Below, in pieces: positions 29,381 to 39,274 of a DNA stretch of 64,000 nt (within the stretch, counting starts at the first letter, position 1; each line of letters starts with the position of its first letter). This DNA is from Porticoccaceae bacterium (GTDB taxonomy: Bacteria > Pseudomonadota > Gammaproteobacteria > Pseudomonadales > Porticoccaceae): positions 1 through 64,000 of the forward strand of contig JAPKEJ010000001.1 of assembly GCA_028822155.1 (NCBI GenBank), in the 5' to 3' direction. The notes under the pieces were generated by a model. The model saw nothing but the letters and a program-made list of their open reading frames with translations. It did no database searches and was not told the origin of the DNA. A program made the position numbers and the translations under genes.

Positions 29381-31622
29381 CGACATCCAGACGATCAACT
29401 TTTTGGAACCCGCGGGGCAACTTATGTCCGCGCCTGCCTCGCTCGCCACGATAATGCTCTAAGTCTTTAGGCTTCATCACCAGATAGCGTTTACCCGAGT
29501 GGACGACTAGAGAATCAGATTCACCAACCACCGCATAATCAACCACAAATTCTTCTCGGCTTTGCAATCTAGACCCTGGAATATTGATTATTTTATTACC
29601 TTTGCCCCTCGCTAATTCAGGGACATCTCCAATAGCAAAAACTAACATACGACCTTCATTACTCACTGCGGCAATATAGGCATCACCTTGGCCAACCATC
29701 TTTGGCTGCAAAATTCGACCACCTTTGGGAACGCTTACTACCGCCTTACCTGCTTTGTTTTTAGTGAACAGCTCTCCAACTGTAGTAATAAAACCATAGC
29801 CAGCGTCAGTGCCCATCAATATTTTTTGGTCATCGGCACCCATAATCACATCAGTAAAGAGCGCACCTGTTGGCAAATTTAACCGCCCAGTAGCCGGCTC
29901 GCCCTGACCTCGGGCCGAGGGCAGTGTATGCCCCGCTAAAGAGTAGTAACGGCCAGTAGAGTCTTGCAAAAATACATTCTGGTTACTACGCCCAAGCGCT
30001 GCCGAGAGGAATTTGTCCCCCGATTTATAGCTGAGACTGGTTGGGTCAATTTCATGTCCCTTAGCCGCTCTCACCCAACCCTTGTCCGACAGCACAACCG
30101 TAATAGGTTCTGCGGTTAAAAGATCTTTTTCATTAAACGCCTGAGCCTCAATGCGCTCCTTTAGGGGAGACCGGCGGGCATCGCCATATTCTTCAGCGGT
30201 GCTTTTTAGCTCAGTCTTCACCAGCGTTTTCAACCGAACATCTGAACTGAGTAGTAGTTCAAGCGCAGCCTTTTCATTTGCTAACTCATCTTGCTCACCG
30301 CGAATTTTAAATTCTTCCAGCCGCGCCAACTGACGTAACTTGGTATCCAAAATATATTCAGTTTGAATATCCGACAGGCTAAATCGAGCGATCAACGCCG
30401 GTTTAGGTTCATCCTCAGTGCGAATAATATTAATCACCTCGTCGATATTTAAAAAGGCGATCAACAAACCATCTAATAGATGTAATCGCTTATCTACTTT
30501 TTGTAATCGAAATTCGAGGCGTCGTCGCGTCACATCAATACGGAAATGTAACCATTCTTTGAGAATCTGACGTAAATTCATTACCGACGGCTTTCCATTA
30601 ATGCCAATAATGTTGAGGTTAATACGATAACTGCGCTCTAAGTCAGTGGTGGCAAAAAGATGGTCCATCAAGGTATCTATATCGATGCGGTTTGAGCGCG
30701 GTGTAATCACCAACCGTGTTGGATTCTCATGGTCCGACTCATCACGCAAATCTTCCACCATCGGTAGCTTTTTATTGCGCATTTGAGCAGCAATTTGCTC
30801 AAGAATTTTTGAACCCGAGGCCTGGAATGGAAGTGCAGTGACAATCACGTCACCCTCTTCTTTATGCCAAATCCCACGCATCTTTACCGAGCCGCGGCCG
30901 GTCTCATAGGTATTTAAGATGTCTGCTTGAGGCGTAATAATTTCGCCATCTGTTGGAAAATCAGGCGCTTTAATATACTCCATCAACTCTGGAATCGTCG
31001 CCTTGGGATTATCTAATAAATGCAGACAGGCATTAACCACTTCGTTGAGATTGTGGGGCGGAACATCCGTTGCCATACCCACCGCAATGCCAGTAGTACC
31101 GTTTAATAAAACGTTAGGAACACGGGCTGGAAGAATTTCTGGCTCATCCATAGTGGCATCAAAATTAGGCCTCCAGTTGGCTGTGCCCTGCCCCAGTTCA
31201 GACAGTAAAACGTCTGCATAGGCAGACAGTTTTGATTCGGTATAACGCATTGCAGCAAAGGACTTTGGGTCGTCTGCTGAGCCCCAATTACCCTGACCAT
31301 CCACCAACGGATAGCGGTATGAGAAAGGCTGAGCCATTAAGACCATAGCTTCATAGGCGGCACTGTCACCGTGAGGGTGAAACTTACCAATGACATCGCC
31401 TACTGTACGAGCCGACTTTTTATACTTTGCGCTAGCTTTTAAGCCCAGTTCACTCATGGCATAAACAATTCTGCGCTGCACCGGCTTTAATCCATCCCCG
31501 ATATGGGGCAGTGCACGATCGAGAATAACATACATGGAATAATCCAAGTAAGCCTGCTCGGTATAGATACTTACAGGCCTGCTTTCAAGACCCTGGTCAT
31601 TAAAGGTTACGATATCGTTCAT
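29367..31622 (-). CDS. parC: DNA topoisomerase IV subunit A
   Basis: [72 protein letters not shown]. Confidence 0.97.
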   Translation of the reverse strand: MNDIVTFNDQGLESRPVSIYTEQAYLDYSMYVILDRALPHIGDGLKPVQRRIVYAMSELGLKASAKYKKSARTVGDVIGKFHPHGDSAAYEAMVLMAQPFSYRYPLVDGQGNWGSADDPKSFAAMRYTESKLSAYADVLLSELGQGTANWRPNFDATMDEPEILPARVPNVLLNGTTGIAVGMATDVPPHNLNEVVNACLHLLDNPKATIPELMEYIKAPDFPTDGEIITPQADILNTYETGRGSVKMRGIWHKEEGDVIVTALPFQASGSKILEQIAAQMRNKKLPMVEDLRDESDHENPTRLVITPRSNRIDIDTLMDHLFATTDLERSYRINLNIIGINGKPSVMNLRQILKEWLHFRIDVTRRRLEFRLQKVDKRLHLLDGLLIAFLNIDEVINIIRTEDEPKPALIARFSLSDIQTEYILDTKLRQLARLEEFKIRGEQDELANEKAALELLLSSDVRLKTLVKTELKSTAEEYGDARRSPLKERIEAQAFNEKDLLTAEPITVVLSDKGWVRAAKGHEIDPTSLSYKSGDKFLSAALGRSNQNVFLQDSTGRYYSLAGHTLPSARGQGEPATGRLNLPTGALFTDVIMGADDQKILMGTDAGYGFITTVGELFTKNKAGKAVVSVPKGGRILQPKMVGQGDAYIAAVSNEGRMLVFAIGDVPELARGKGNKIINIPGSRLQSREEFVVDYAVVGESDSLVVHSGKRYLVMKPKDLEHYRGERGRRGHKLPRGFQKVDRLDVDAGK

Positions 31623-31646
31623 CGTTTTTCCCGTATTATAAAAAGT

Positions 31647-33539
31647 TTAAAGATCACTATTATTCGCCAAATTACCCTTTTTTTCCAACCAACTACGTCG
31701 ATCTGGCGCACGTTTTTTCGACAGTAGCATATCCAAAACACTATTCGTATTATCACCGTGTTCTAAGGTTAGCTGGACTAATCGCCTAGTGTCTGGATCC
31801 ATGGTTGTTTCACGTAATTGCAGCGGATTCATCTCTCCTAGCCCTTTGAAACGCTGCACATTCACTTTTCCACGCTTTTTTTCCGCCTGAATCCGGTCAA
31901 GGATACCCTGCTTTTCAGCCTCGTCCAACGCATAGTAGACGTCTTTACCTACATCAATCCTAAACAGTGGCGGCATGGCCACGTAAATATGGCCTTGGCT
32001 GATTAAGGGTCTAAAATGTCGCACGAAAAGTGCACAGAGTAGGGTAGCAATATGTAACCCATCCGAGTCGGCATCGGCCAAAATACACACCTTGTGATAT
32101 CGCAAAGAGCTTATGTCCTCTGACGCTGGATCCACCCCCAGCGCGACTGAGATGTCATGGACCTCCTGAGAACCAAGAATCTCCTGAGAATCGACTTCCC
32201 AAGTGTTTAAAATTTTTCCGCGCAACGGCATGATCGCTTGATTTTCGCGGCTACGCGCTTGTTTCGCGGAACCACCCGCAGAATCTCCTTCAACAAGAAA
32301 CAGCTCGCAGCGTTCTGGTTCGCCACTAGAACAGTCGGCTAACTTACCAGGGAGTGCGGGCCCCTGAGTAATTTTTTTACGCACCACTTTTTTACTGGCG
32401 CGCATGCGTCGCTGTGCAGCAAAAATGCAAAGGTCAGCAAGTTTCTCAGCGTCTTCAGTGTGCTGGTTTAACCATAGGCTAAAAGAGTCTTTAACCACAC
32501 CGGAAGTAAAAGCAGCCACTTCACGAGAGGATAGCCGGTCTTTGGTCTGACCGGAAAACTGCGGATCCGCAAGCTTGGAGGAAAGTACGAAACTACAACG
32601 GTCCCAAATATCATCGGGTGTTAATTTAATACCCCTAGGCAGTAAGTTTCTAAACTCGCAGAACTCGCGCATGGCTTCCAATAACCCAGTACGCATGCCA
32701 TTGACGTGAGTTCCGCCTTGGGGAGTGGGAATTAGATTAACGTAACTTTCTTGAACTAACTCGCCGCCCTCAGGCAACCATTGAACAGCCCAATCTACCG
32801 CTTCGTTTTCCGCCGAAAAGGCACCGATAAAAGGCTCGGCCGGCAGCACCTCCCAGCCATGCAAAGCACCCGCCAAATAATCTTTTAGACCATCTTCGTA
32901 ATACCACTCTTCATTGTCATTAGTATTCTCATCATGGAAACTCACGGTCAAACCACCGCAAAGAACTGCCTTAGCGCGAAGCACATGACGTAATCGAGAG
33001 ACAGAGAATTTGATCGAGTCAAAGTAAACTGCATTTGGCCAAAAGCGTAAAATCGTCCCGGTATTACGTTGCCCACAGGTATCAATAACTTTCAAATCTG
33101 AGGTTTTCTCGCCGTTGGCAAACATCATTTGATGTACTTTTCCATCACGTTTGACCGTCACTTCTAAGATGTTTGACAGTGCATTGACAACAGATACACC
33201 TACACCGTGCAGGCCGCCTGAGAACTGGTAGTTATCATTGGAAAATTTGCCCCCAGAATGCAAGGTTGAAAGAATGACTTCAACCCCGGGAAGACCCTGC
33301 TCTGGATGAATGTCTACCGGCATACCCCGGCCATCATCGTAGACCGTTATAGACCCATCTTTATGCAGGGTAACCTCAACACGGCTAGCATGGCCAGCCA
33401 ACGCCTCATCGACACTGTTGTCGACAACCTCTTGGGCTAGATGGTTTGGCCGGGTGGTATCGGTATACATGCCCGGGCGTTTACGAACGGGATCTAGGCC
33501 GGTAAGAACTTCGATGTCTTTTGCGTTGTAGTTGCTCAT
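31647..33539 (-). CDS. parE: DNA topoisomerase IV subunit B
   Basis: VLTGLDPVRKRPGMYTDTTRPNHLAQEVVDNSVDEALAG, LFLVEGDSAGGSAKQARSRENQAIMPLRGKILN. Confidence 0.97.
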   Translation of the reverse strand: MSNYNAKDIEVLTGLDPVRKRPGMYTDTTRPNHLAQEVVDNSVDEALAGHASRVEVTLHKDGSITVYDDGRGMPVDIHPEQGLPGVEVILSTLHSGGKFSNDNYQFSGGLHGVGVSVVNALSNILEVTVKRDGKVHQMMFANGEKTSDLKVIDTCGQRNTGTILRFWPNAVYFDSIKFSVSRLRHVLRAKAVLCGGLTVSFHDENTNDNEEWYYEDGLKDYLAGALHGWEVLPAEPFIGAFSAENEAVDWAVQWLPEGGELVQESYVNLIPTPQGGTHVNGMRTGLLEAMREFCEFRNLLPRGIKLTPDDIWDRCSFVLSSKLADPQFSGQTKDRLSSREVAAFTSGVVKDSFSLWLNQHTEDAEKLADLCIFAAQRRMRASKKVVRKKITQGPALPGKLADCSSGEPERCELFLVEGDSAGGSAKQARSRENQAIMPLRGKILNTWEVDSQEILGSQEVHDISVALGVDPASEDISSLRYHKVCILADADSDGLHIATLLCALFVRHFRPLISQGHIYVAMPPLFRIDVGKDVYYALDEAEKQGILDRIQAEKKRGKVNVQRFKGLGEMNPLQLRETTMDPDTRRLVQLTLEHGDNTNSVLDMLLSKKRAPDRRSWLEKKGNLANNSDL

Positions 33540-33552
33540 GGCACTCTTATAG

Positions 33553-34140
33553 TTAGTTTATGGTTGAATCTGAAATCAAGAACTGGTGAATCGCTACCAG
33601 ATGCTGATCATAATCTATAAAGCTGTGGTCGCCACCCTGTTCGATAATTATTTTTGCTCCAGTATAGCGGGACTGAGCATCTCGGTAATCAAGTACTTCA
33701 TCCCCAGATTGTAATAACACCAAATAATTTGCCAGATGGTTAACGTCGGCGGGGTCTATTTGCCGGAACTCTTCAATATGTTTTTTCTCGAACACCCATT
33801 TTTCACCCGTCACATAGTTAGCATTCTCGCCCAGCCAATGATCTAGGCCGCGATATGGACTAACCGCTGGGTTAACTAAGACGCCTCGCAAGTGGTATTG
33901 TTCGATCAAACAGGTAGCAAAAAAGCCACCCATAGAACTGCCGATTACAAAGACTGGCTCAGGTAAATGGTCTTCTACTATTGATTGAAGCATGTTTAAC
34001 GCGGCGATGCCAAAAGGCGGCAATGAGGGGCAAAGAAATTTAATTTCAGGGGCATTTAGCGCTAGCCACTGCTGTGTCTGAATTGCTTTTGTCGATTGAG
34101 GCGAGCTATTAAACCCGTGCAGATAGAGCAGTGCTGACAT
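33553..34140 (-). CDS. yqiA: YqiA-type esterase (alpha/beta fold)
   Basis: LLYLHGFNSSPQSTKAIQTQQWL, VFVIGSSMGGFFATCL; next to parE. Confidence 0.92.
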   Translation of the reverse strand: MSALLYLHGFNSSPQSTKAIQTQQWLALNAPEIKFLCPSLPPFGIAALNMLQSIVEDHLPEPVFVIGSSMGGFFATCLIEQYHLRGVLVNPAVSPYRGLDHWLGENANYVTGEKWVFEKKHIEEFRQIDPADVNHLANYLVLLQSGDEVLDYRDAQSRYTGAKIIIEQGGDHSFIDYDQHLVAIHQFLISDSTIN

Positions 34141-34209
34141 AGAGTACTAATCTTAAAATCAAGCCGTATTATAGCCAAAGATTAGAGAAAGTCGTTGAAT
34201 GTTTTGGCA

Positions 34210-34995
34210 TTAGTATCCAGTATTTTGAACATCAGGGCTCTGATTAAAACCATCAATAAATTCGACGCCAGTTACTATGACTCCATCAGCCCTTAAGTCG
34301 AGCCATCGATAGCCTGGAGGTTCGCCTGACACGGCAAAATCATCGCTATTCTTTTTAAACTGAATACAACTGGATGGTGCGGTATGAAGAGCTAGTTCAC
34401 CCCACACCCCGTCAAACTGCTGATGCACATGGCCCGTTAATACCGCCTTCACATTGCCATGCTCTATGAGCAGATCATAGAGGGAGCCCGCATTTTGGAT
34501 TTTTTGTGTATCCAGCCAACGACAACCAACCTCAACAGGACTATGGTGCATTGCGATTAAAACTGCCTTCCCTGCAAGTTTCTCAAGCCCCACCTTCACC
34601 TGCCGTAATTGCTCATCAGAAATATGGCCAATCGGCGTTCCCGACTGAGAGCTATCTAAGGTTAAGATCCCCCAATTACCCATCTCAGTAACAGGACTCG
34701 GAGGATAATTAATCAGACCCTCTCGCATCAGATCAAAGTCGTCATGGTTACCGGGTAACCAAATGACCTGCTTGTCATTTTCTAGTAATAGCTGGTTGAG
34801 CAGTATGTAAGTCTCTGCAGTTGATTTAGCCGATAGATCACCGGACAGCAGCAGCAGATCATCCCCTCGCCCCTGAGTATCAAGCGCCTGAAGAACCGCC
34901 TTAAAACTATCTAAGGTATTAACGCCAGCCAAGATTGAATTTCCGTCTGGTCCCAGGTGGAGGTCAGTTATTTGGGTTATTTTAAGGCAGTCCAT
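34210..34995 (-). CDS. cpdA: 3',5'-cyclic-AMP phosphodiesterase
   Basis: KITQITDLHLGPDGNSILAGVNTLDSFKAVLQAL, LLSGDLSA, WLPGNHDD, LTGHVHQQFDG. Confidence 0.94.
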   Translation of the reverse strand: MDCLKITQITDLHLGPDGNSILAGVNTLDSFKAVLQALDTQGRGDDLLLLSGDLSAKSTAETYILLNQLLLENDKQVIWLPGNHDDFDLMREGLINYPPSPVTEMGNWGILTLDSSQSGTPIGHISDEQLRQVKVGLEKLAGKAVLIAMHHSPVEVGCRWLDTQKIQNAGSLYDLLIEHGNVKAVLTGHVHQQFDGVWGELALHTAPSSCIQFKKNSDDFAVSGEPPGYRWLDLRADGVIVTGVEFIDGFNQSPDVQNTGY

Positions 34996-35000
34996 CGTGG

Positions 35001-35441
35001 TTAGGCTTCCAAAACCACAATGCCGTGGTGTAAACCATAAGACAGCACTTCACCTAGAAAGATGTTCCACTGCCACTTTTCATCTCTAGCCTGAAGTCCC
35101 ACTTTCTCAGTTAAAGCCCAGGGAATCGTTCGATCTGAGCACCACTCAATGACCTCAACCATTTTTGCATCGCGATATAAACGCGCCTTTACCTCAATTC
35201 TGGGCATCCAGTGTGGGCCTGCCTGCTCGGTAACAATATTCAAAGTACTGGTATACTTTGCCACCTCAATTACCTCAATAGATAATCCTGCTATTGACCG
35301 CTCCTGATAATAAAGCATCACCTTACAACCAACCTGCCTTGAATCTATGGCAATTTTCTGTAGCCGTCGATAGTTACGCTCGCACTCATCATGCAACCCC
35401 GTCAAATCCATATGTCGTTTTCGGTTTTCAAAAACTGTCAC
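35001..35441 (-). CDS. yqiB: DUF1249 family protein (YqiB)
   Basis: DLTGLHDECERNYRRLQKI...GPHWMPRIEVKARLYRDAKMVEVI; conserved neighbour of cpdA/nudF. Confidence 0.9.
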   Translation of the reverse strand: MTVFENRKRHMDLTGLHDECERNYRRLQKIAIDSRQVGCKVMLYYQERSIAGLSIEVIEVAKYTSTLNIVTEQAGPHWMPRIEVKARLYRDAKMVEVIEWCSDRTIPWALTEKVGLQARDEKWQWNIFLGEVLSYGLHHGIVVLEA

Positions 35442-35520
35442 GTGTTCTCTTCCTGTAACCCATCGTCGCTATGATAAGGTAAATCATAGCGCTATTTTAC
35501 TCTCTAATCTGCTAAATATT

Positions 35521-36123
35521 TCACAAATTTTTATGCTGTTGCTGGAGCCACAGCAGTGAAATCGTCACCGCGGCGCTATTTAGTAACCCTTCGGTTTGAG
35601 CTTGCAACGCTTCATCATAAGGCCAGACATGTAGCAAGATATCCTCGTTTTCGCTTTCAAGACCAAAAATTCCTTGCTTCCCTTTAAGATCAGTCAATCC
35701 ACAAAAGAGGTGCATTTTCTCATCGGTGCCACCAGCACTCACCAAGTAATCACAAATAGGCACCAGCTTATCGACGGCTAGTCCCGCCTCTTCCTGTAGT
35801 TCTCGATGGGCGACTGAAACAGGCGTTTCGCCAGGCTCTATCATTCCGGCTACCACCTCATACTGCCAAGGCCCATTCTGATCATTAATGGCACCAACTC
35901 GAAACTGCTCCACCAATCCAACTAATTGGTGTTTTGGATCATATAAAAGTACCCCCACCGCTTCGCCGCGCTGAAACAATTCCCGCGCTATCGGAGGGCT
36001 CCAGCCCCCCTTAAATAGACGATGACTTACCTTCAGCGCTGCAACACTAAAAAACCCCTGAAATACTGTCTTTGAAGACTCGAGACGAAAGTCTGATCGA
36101 CTAAACCGATGTTTTTTGACCAT
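35521..36123 (-). CDS. nudF: ADP-ribose pyrophosphatase (Nudix)
   Basis: YEVVAGMIEPGETPVSVAHRELQEEAGL Nudix box; synteny. Confidence 0.94.
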   Translation of the reverse strand: MVKKHRFSRSDFRLESSKTVFQGFFSVAALKVSHRLFKGGWSPPIARELFQRGEAVGVLLYDPKHQLVGLVEQFRVGAINDQNGPWQYEVVAGMIEPGETPVSVAHRELQEEAGLAVDKLVPICDYLVSAGGTDEKMHLFCGLTDLKGKQGIFGLESENEDILLHVWPYDEALQAQTEGLLNSAAVTISLLWLQQQHKNL

Positions 36124-36384
36124 TTTGGAATCTTCACTCGTATTAATTAACTCTCATGGTACGTTAAAATAAAGTCCTTGAGATCACTTAATGGATTATG
36201 TCGTCAACGGATTGCAAAACGGAACGTTGAGTCCTATTTAACAGTATTTTTTGAACACATGTTGAATCTAAAATTACTAGTGATAGCGTCTTAGTTCAGG
36301 GAAATTGCTAATAACTATAACCAAGACAAGTCTGCTAAACTGCGCGTTTTAAGCGGACACAATGAAATTTATCATGGAGTTTGT

Positions 36385-37779
36385 ATGTTGAAGGTAAAAC
36401 AAGGATTTTTAACACTTTGTTCTGTTCTCTTAATCTCGCAGGGCAGTTCGGCGGATTCCTTAAAAGATATTTATGAGTTAGCACTGCAGAGTGACCCAAC
36501 CTTGCGAGCTGCAAGAGCTAATTTCCAAGTAGGCCAAGAAACTAAAAATATTAGCCGTGCTTATCTGTTGCCTGTTATCACCGCCACAGGGAGCTACCAG
36601 GAAACTGAAGGTGATTCTGAGTCAGCGAGAATTTACTTTGGCGGAGAACCTGCCTTAAGTAATCAGTTTTCTGATTCAAAGGAAACAGCTTATGGCGTGT
36701 CGCTGCGTCAGCCTTTGTTTGATATGCCTGCTTGGTATCAATTTCAGCGCGGCAAAGCCCTCAGTGAAAGTGCCGCAGCACAGTTTGCCGCTGACCAGCA
36801 AACATTGATTTTAAGGGTCAGTAGTGCCTATCTTGGTGCACTGCGTGCCTATGACAATAATGAAACCCGCAAAGCAGAACAGCGGGCTATTCAACGACAG
36901 CTCGAGCAAACCAGAGAGCGTTTTGAAGTGGGTCTGCTTCCGGTGACCGATGTTCATGAAGCCCAAGCCGTATTTGATGATGCCTTGGTCAATAGCCTTG
37001 AAGCACGTGGTGCTGTGAATATTGCCTTTGATGCATTGCAAGTACTCACCGGTAAAAATCATAATGTCCTATCAGGTTTAAAAGATGATTTTATGGCGAC
37101 TAATCCAGAGCCTCTTAGTAGCGAAGAATGGGTCAATTTTTCACTGTCCAGTAACTATCAATTAAAAACCGCCAAGTTAGGGAAAGACGCGACCTACAAC
37201 CTGGCCAAAGCGGCAACCGCTGAGCTATTCCCAACTATTACGTTTAACGCCAATTACTCAAACCGAGACTCCGACGGCACTACGATTGCTTACCTGCCTA
37301 CTGGAAACGCAATGGCTAATACTTTTTCAAATAGTGATGGCCATAGTTTTAGTGTGAATTTATCTATGCCATTGTGGTCTAGCGGCATTAATGCAGGGCG
37401 CAGGCAGTATAAGCAACAGGCCATTGCTTCGAGCGAAAACTTCGAGGTGGCAAAGCGTAATACTGTGCAAACAGCGCGGAGCCGGCATCAGCTGGTCATT
37501 ACTAATGCAGCGCGTGTCAAAGCGCGCAAGCAAGCGATCACCTCGGCAGACAGTGCGCTGGGAGCCACTCAGGCTGGATACGAAGTGGGTACTCGCAACA
37601 TCGTTGATGTGCTTGCCGCTCAGCGCTCCGTGTTCCAAGCAAAGCGTAACTATGCCAATGCACGATATGATTATATTTTCGCAATGATGAGCTTAAAAGA
37701 AGTAGCGGGGCAGTTGTCCCCAGATGATATTTATCAGCTAAATGCCTGGTTAGATCCGAGTTTAGCGGTGGCTAAATAA
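36385..37779 (+). CDS. tolC: TolC-family outer membrane efflux protein
   Basis: Signal peptide, SLKDIYELALQSDPTLRAARANF, ERFEVGLLPVTDVHEAQA, GYEVGTRNIVDVLAAQRSVFQAKRNYANARYDYIFAMMSLK. Confidence 0.95.
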   Translation: MLKVKQGFLTLCSVLLISQGSSADSLKDIYELALQSDPTLRAARANFQVGQETKNISRAYLLPVITATGSYQETEGDSESARIYFGGEPALSNQFSDSKETAYGVSLRQPLFDMPAWYQFQRGKALSESAAAQFAADQQTLILRVSSAYLGALRAYDNNETRKAEQRAIQRQLEQTRERFEVGLLPVTDVHEAQAVFDDALVNSLEARGAVNIAFDALQVLTGKNHNVLSGLKDDFMATNPEPLSSEEWVNFSLSSNYQLKTAKLGKDATYNLAKAATAELFPTITFNANYSNRDSDGTTIAYLPTGNAMANTFSNSDGHSFSVNLSMPLWSSGINAGRRQYKQQAIASSENFEVAKRNTVQTARSRHQLVITNAARVKARKQAITSADSALGATQAGYEVGTRNIVDVLAAQRSVFQAKRNYANARYDYIFAMMSLKEVAGQLSPDDIYQLNAWLDPSLAVAK

Positions 37780-39040
37780 TTTGAGTAATTACTGCAAGTA
37801 ACCTATCAAGGGCGCCACGATTAGCTTCGGCCACGTGGCGTGCTGCATCGCCCATCTGCATTCTTTGTGACTCATCTTGCAGTAACAGGATACATTGGTC
37901 GGCCAGATCATCGAAATTCTGACAGACTTTCATACCGCCAGCCTCGGTTAGTAATTGAGCTGCCTCGGTAAAATTAAACAGGTGTGGTCCCGTTAATACT
38001 GGGGTTCCCCATGCCGCGGCCTCAATCATGTTATGTCCACCTGTTGGCACAAAACTACCGCCAACAAAAGCTAGGTCGCAGGCACCAAAGAAAGTCATTA
38101 ACTCCCCCATGCTATCGCCAAGCAATATATCAGCGGCACCTACCGGTATATTTGCGCTTCGTCTCACCACACTAAATCCTGCTGAATGACATAGTTCAGC
38201 AACCTGATTAAATCGTTCTGGGTGGCGCGGAACTAAAACTAGCAGCGCAGACTCTACCTGGGCCTTTATTTTAGCAAAGCCCGCCAAGATTATTTCGTCT
38301 TCACCTCTATGGGTACTGGCCGCTAAAAAAATCCTTCTCTGGGTGGTCCCACGCCAGTCCTTAGATAACTGCGCCACCGCGTCCTTCAAGGCGGGGGCTA
38401 TGTTTAAATCAAACTTAATATTCCCTGTCACCGTCACCGTCGTATCTGACAATCCGAAACTCTGAAAACGTTGGGCATCGTCAGTATGCTGTGCCGCCAC
38501 CGTATGGAGGCCATTTAACATTGGCCGAACCAAGCTATTAATGCGCTGATAAGCCCGAGATGATTTGTCTGATAGTCGTCCATTTGCCAAGATCACTGGG
38601 ATATTGCGTTTATTGCAGGCAGCAATAGTATTTGGCCACAGTTCAGTTTCCATAATAATTAACAATTTGGGTCGTACCCTGCCTAAAAATCTAGCTACCG
38701 CATCTGGCATATCATAAGGCGCATAACTATGCTCCACAGAACCACCAAAAGCCGCCGTAATACGCTCTGATCCGGTTGGCGTCATGCAGGTTACCATCAG
38801 CCGATAACCTGGGTATTTTTCTTGGAGGGCTTTGATCAGAGTCACCGCGGCGAGGGTTTCGCCCACGGAGACCGCATGCAGCCAAATTATTTCTTTGCCC
38901 GAATCTGGATGACCCACAAACCCGAATCGCTCTCCCCAACGTTTGGCATAGTTTGGCGATCTCACTGCACGCCACAGCAACCGAAGACATATCGCCGGCA
39001 GCAAACAATAAAAAAGTACTGAATATAAGAACCTAGGCAT
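37772..39040 (-). CDS. waaA: 3-deoxy-D-manno-octulosonic acid (Kdo) transferase
   Basis: IWLHAVSVGETLAAVTLIKALQEKYP, ETELWPN, LANGRLSDKSSRAYQR, FVPTGGHNMIEAAAWGTPVLTGPH. Confidence 0.96.
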   Translation of the reverse strand: MPRFLYSVLFYCLLPAICLRLLWRAVRSPNYAKRWGERFGFVGHPDSGKEIIWLHAVSVGETLAAVTLIKALQEKYPGYRLMVTCMTPTGSERITAAFGGSVEHSYAPYDMPDAVARFLGRVRPKLLIIMETELWPNTIAACNKRNIPVILANGRLSDKSSRAYQRINSLVRPMLNGLHTVAAQHTDDAQRFQSFGLSDTTVTVTGNIKFDLNIAPALKDAVAQLSKDWRGTTQRRIFLAASTHRGEDEIILAGFAKIKAQVESALLVLVPRHPERFNQVAELCHSAGFSVVRRSANIPVGAADILLGDSMGELMTFFGACDLAFVGGSFVPTGGHNMIEAAAWGTPVLTGPHLFNFTEAAQLLTEAGGMKVCQNFDDLADQCILLLQDESQRMQMGDAARHVAEANRGALDRLLAVITQII

Positions 39041-39274
39041 AGTGCATCTACATTACCTTTAATGACTACAAAGAAAAATTTTATTCTTAAAATTACTACC
39101 ACAACATAGCAGAATTTGTCGGCGACAACGAATGATATCCTATCTAGAATTAGGGATCTTTATAAGGATCTCCGTGGTCGAGAAAATCGCCAGGTTTGTT
39201 TTCATGATAAAATATTTATCAATCTACTTAATTGTTGTTTGTCCATCATCACCAAGCAGGTCCAAGGCTATTTT

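Noticed and set aside
39116-39274. N-terminal extension of the LtaS-like ORF
   Set aside because: Extension lacks conserved features; MIQVSPKNLS at 39275 followed by TM helices is the more plausible start.
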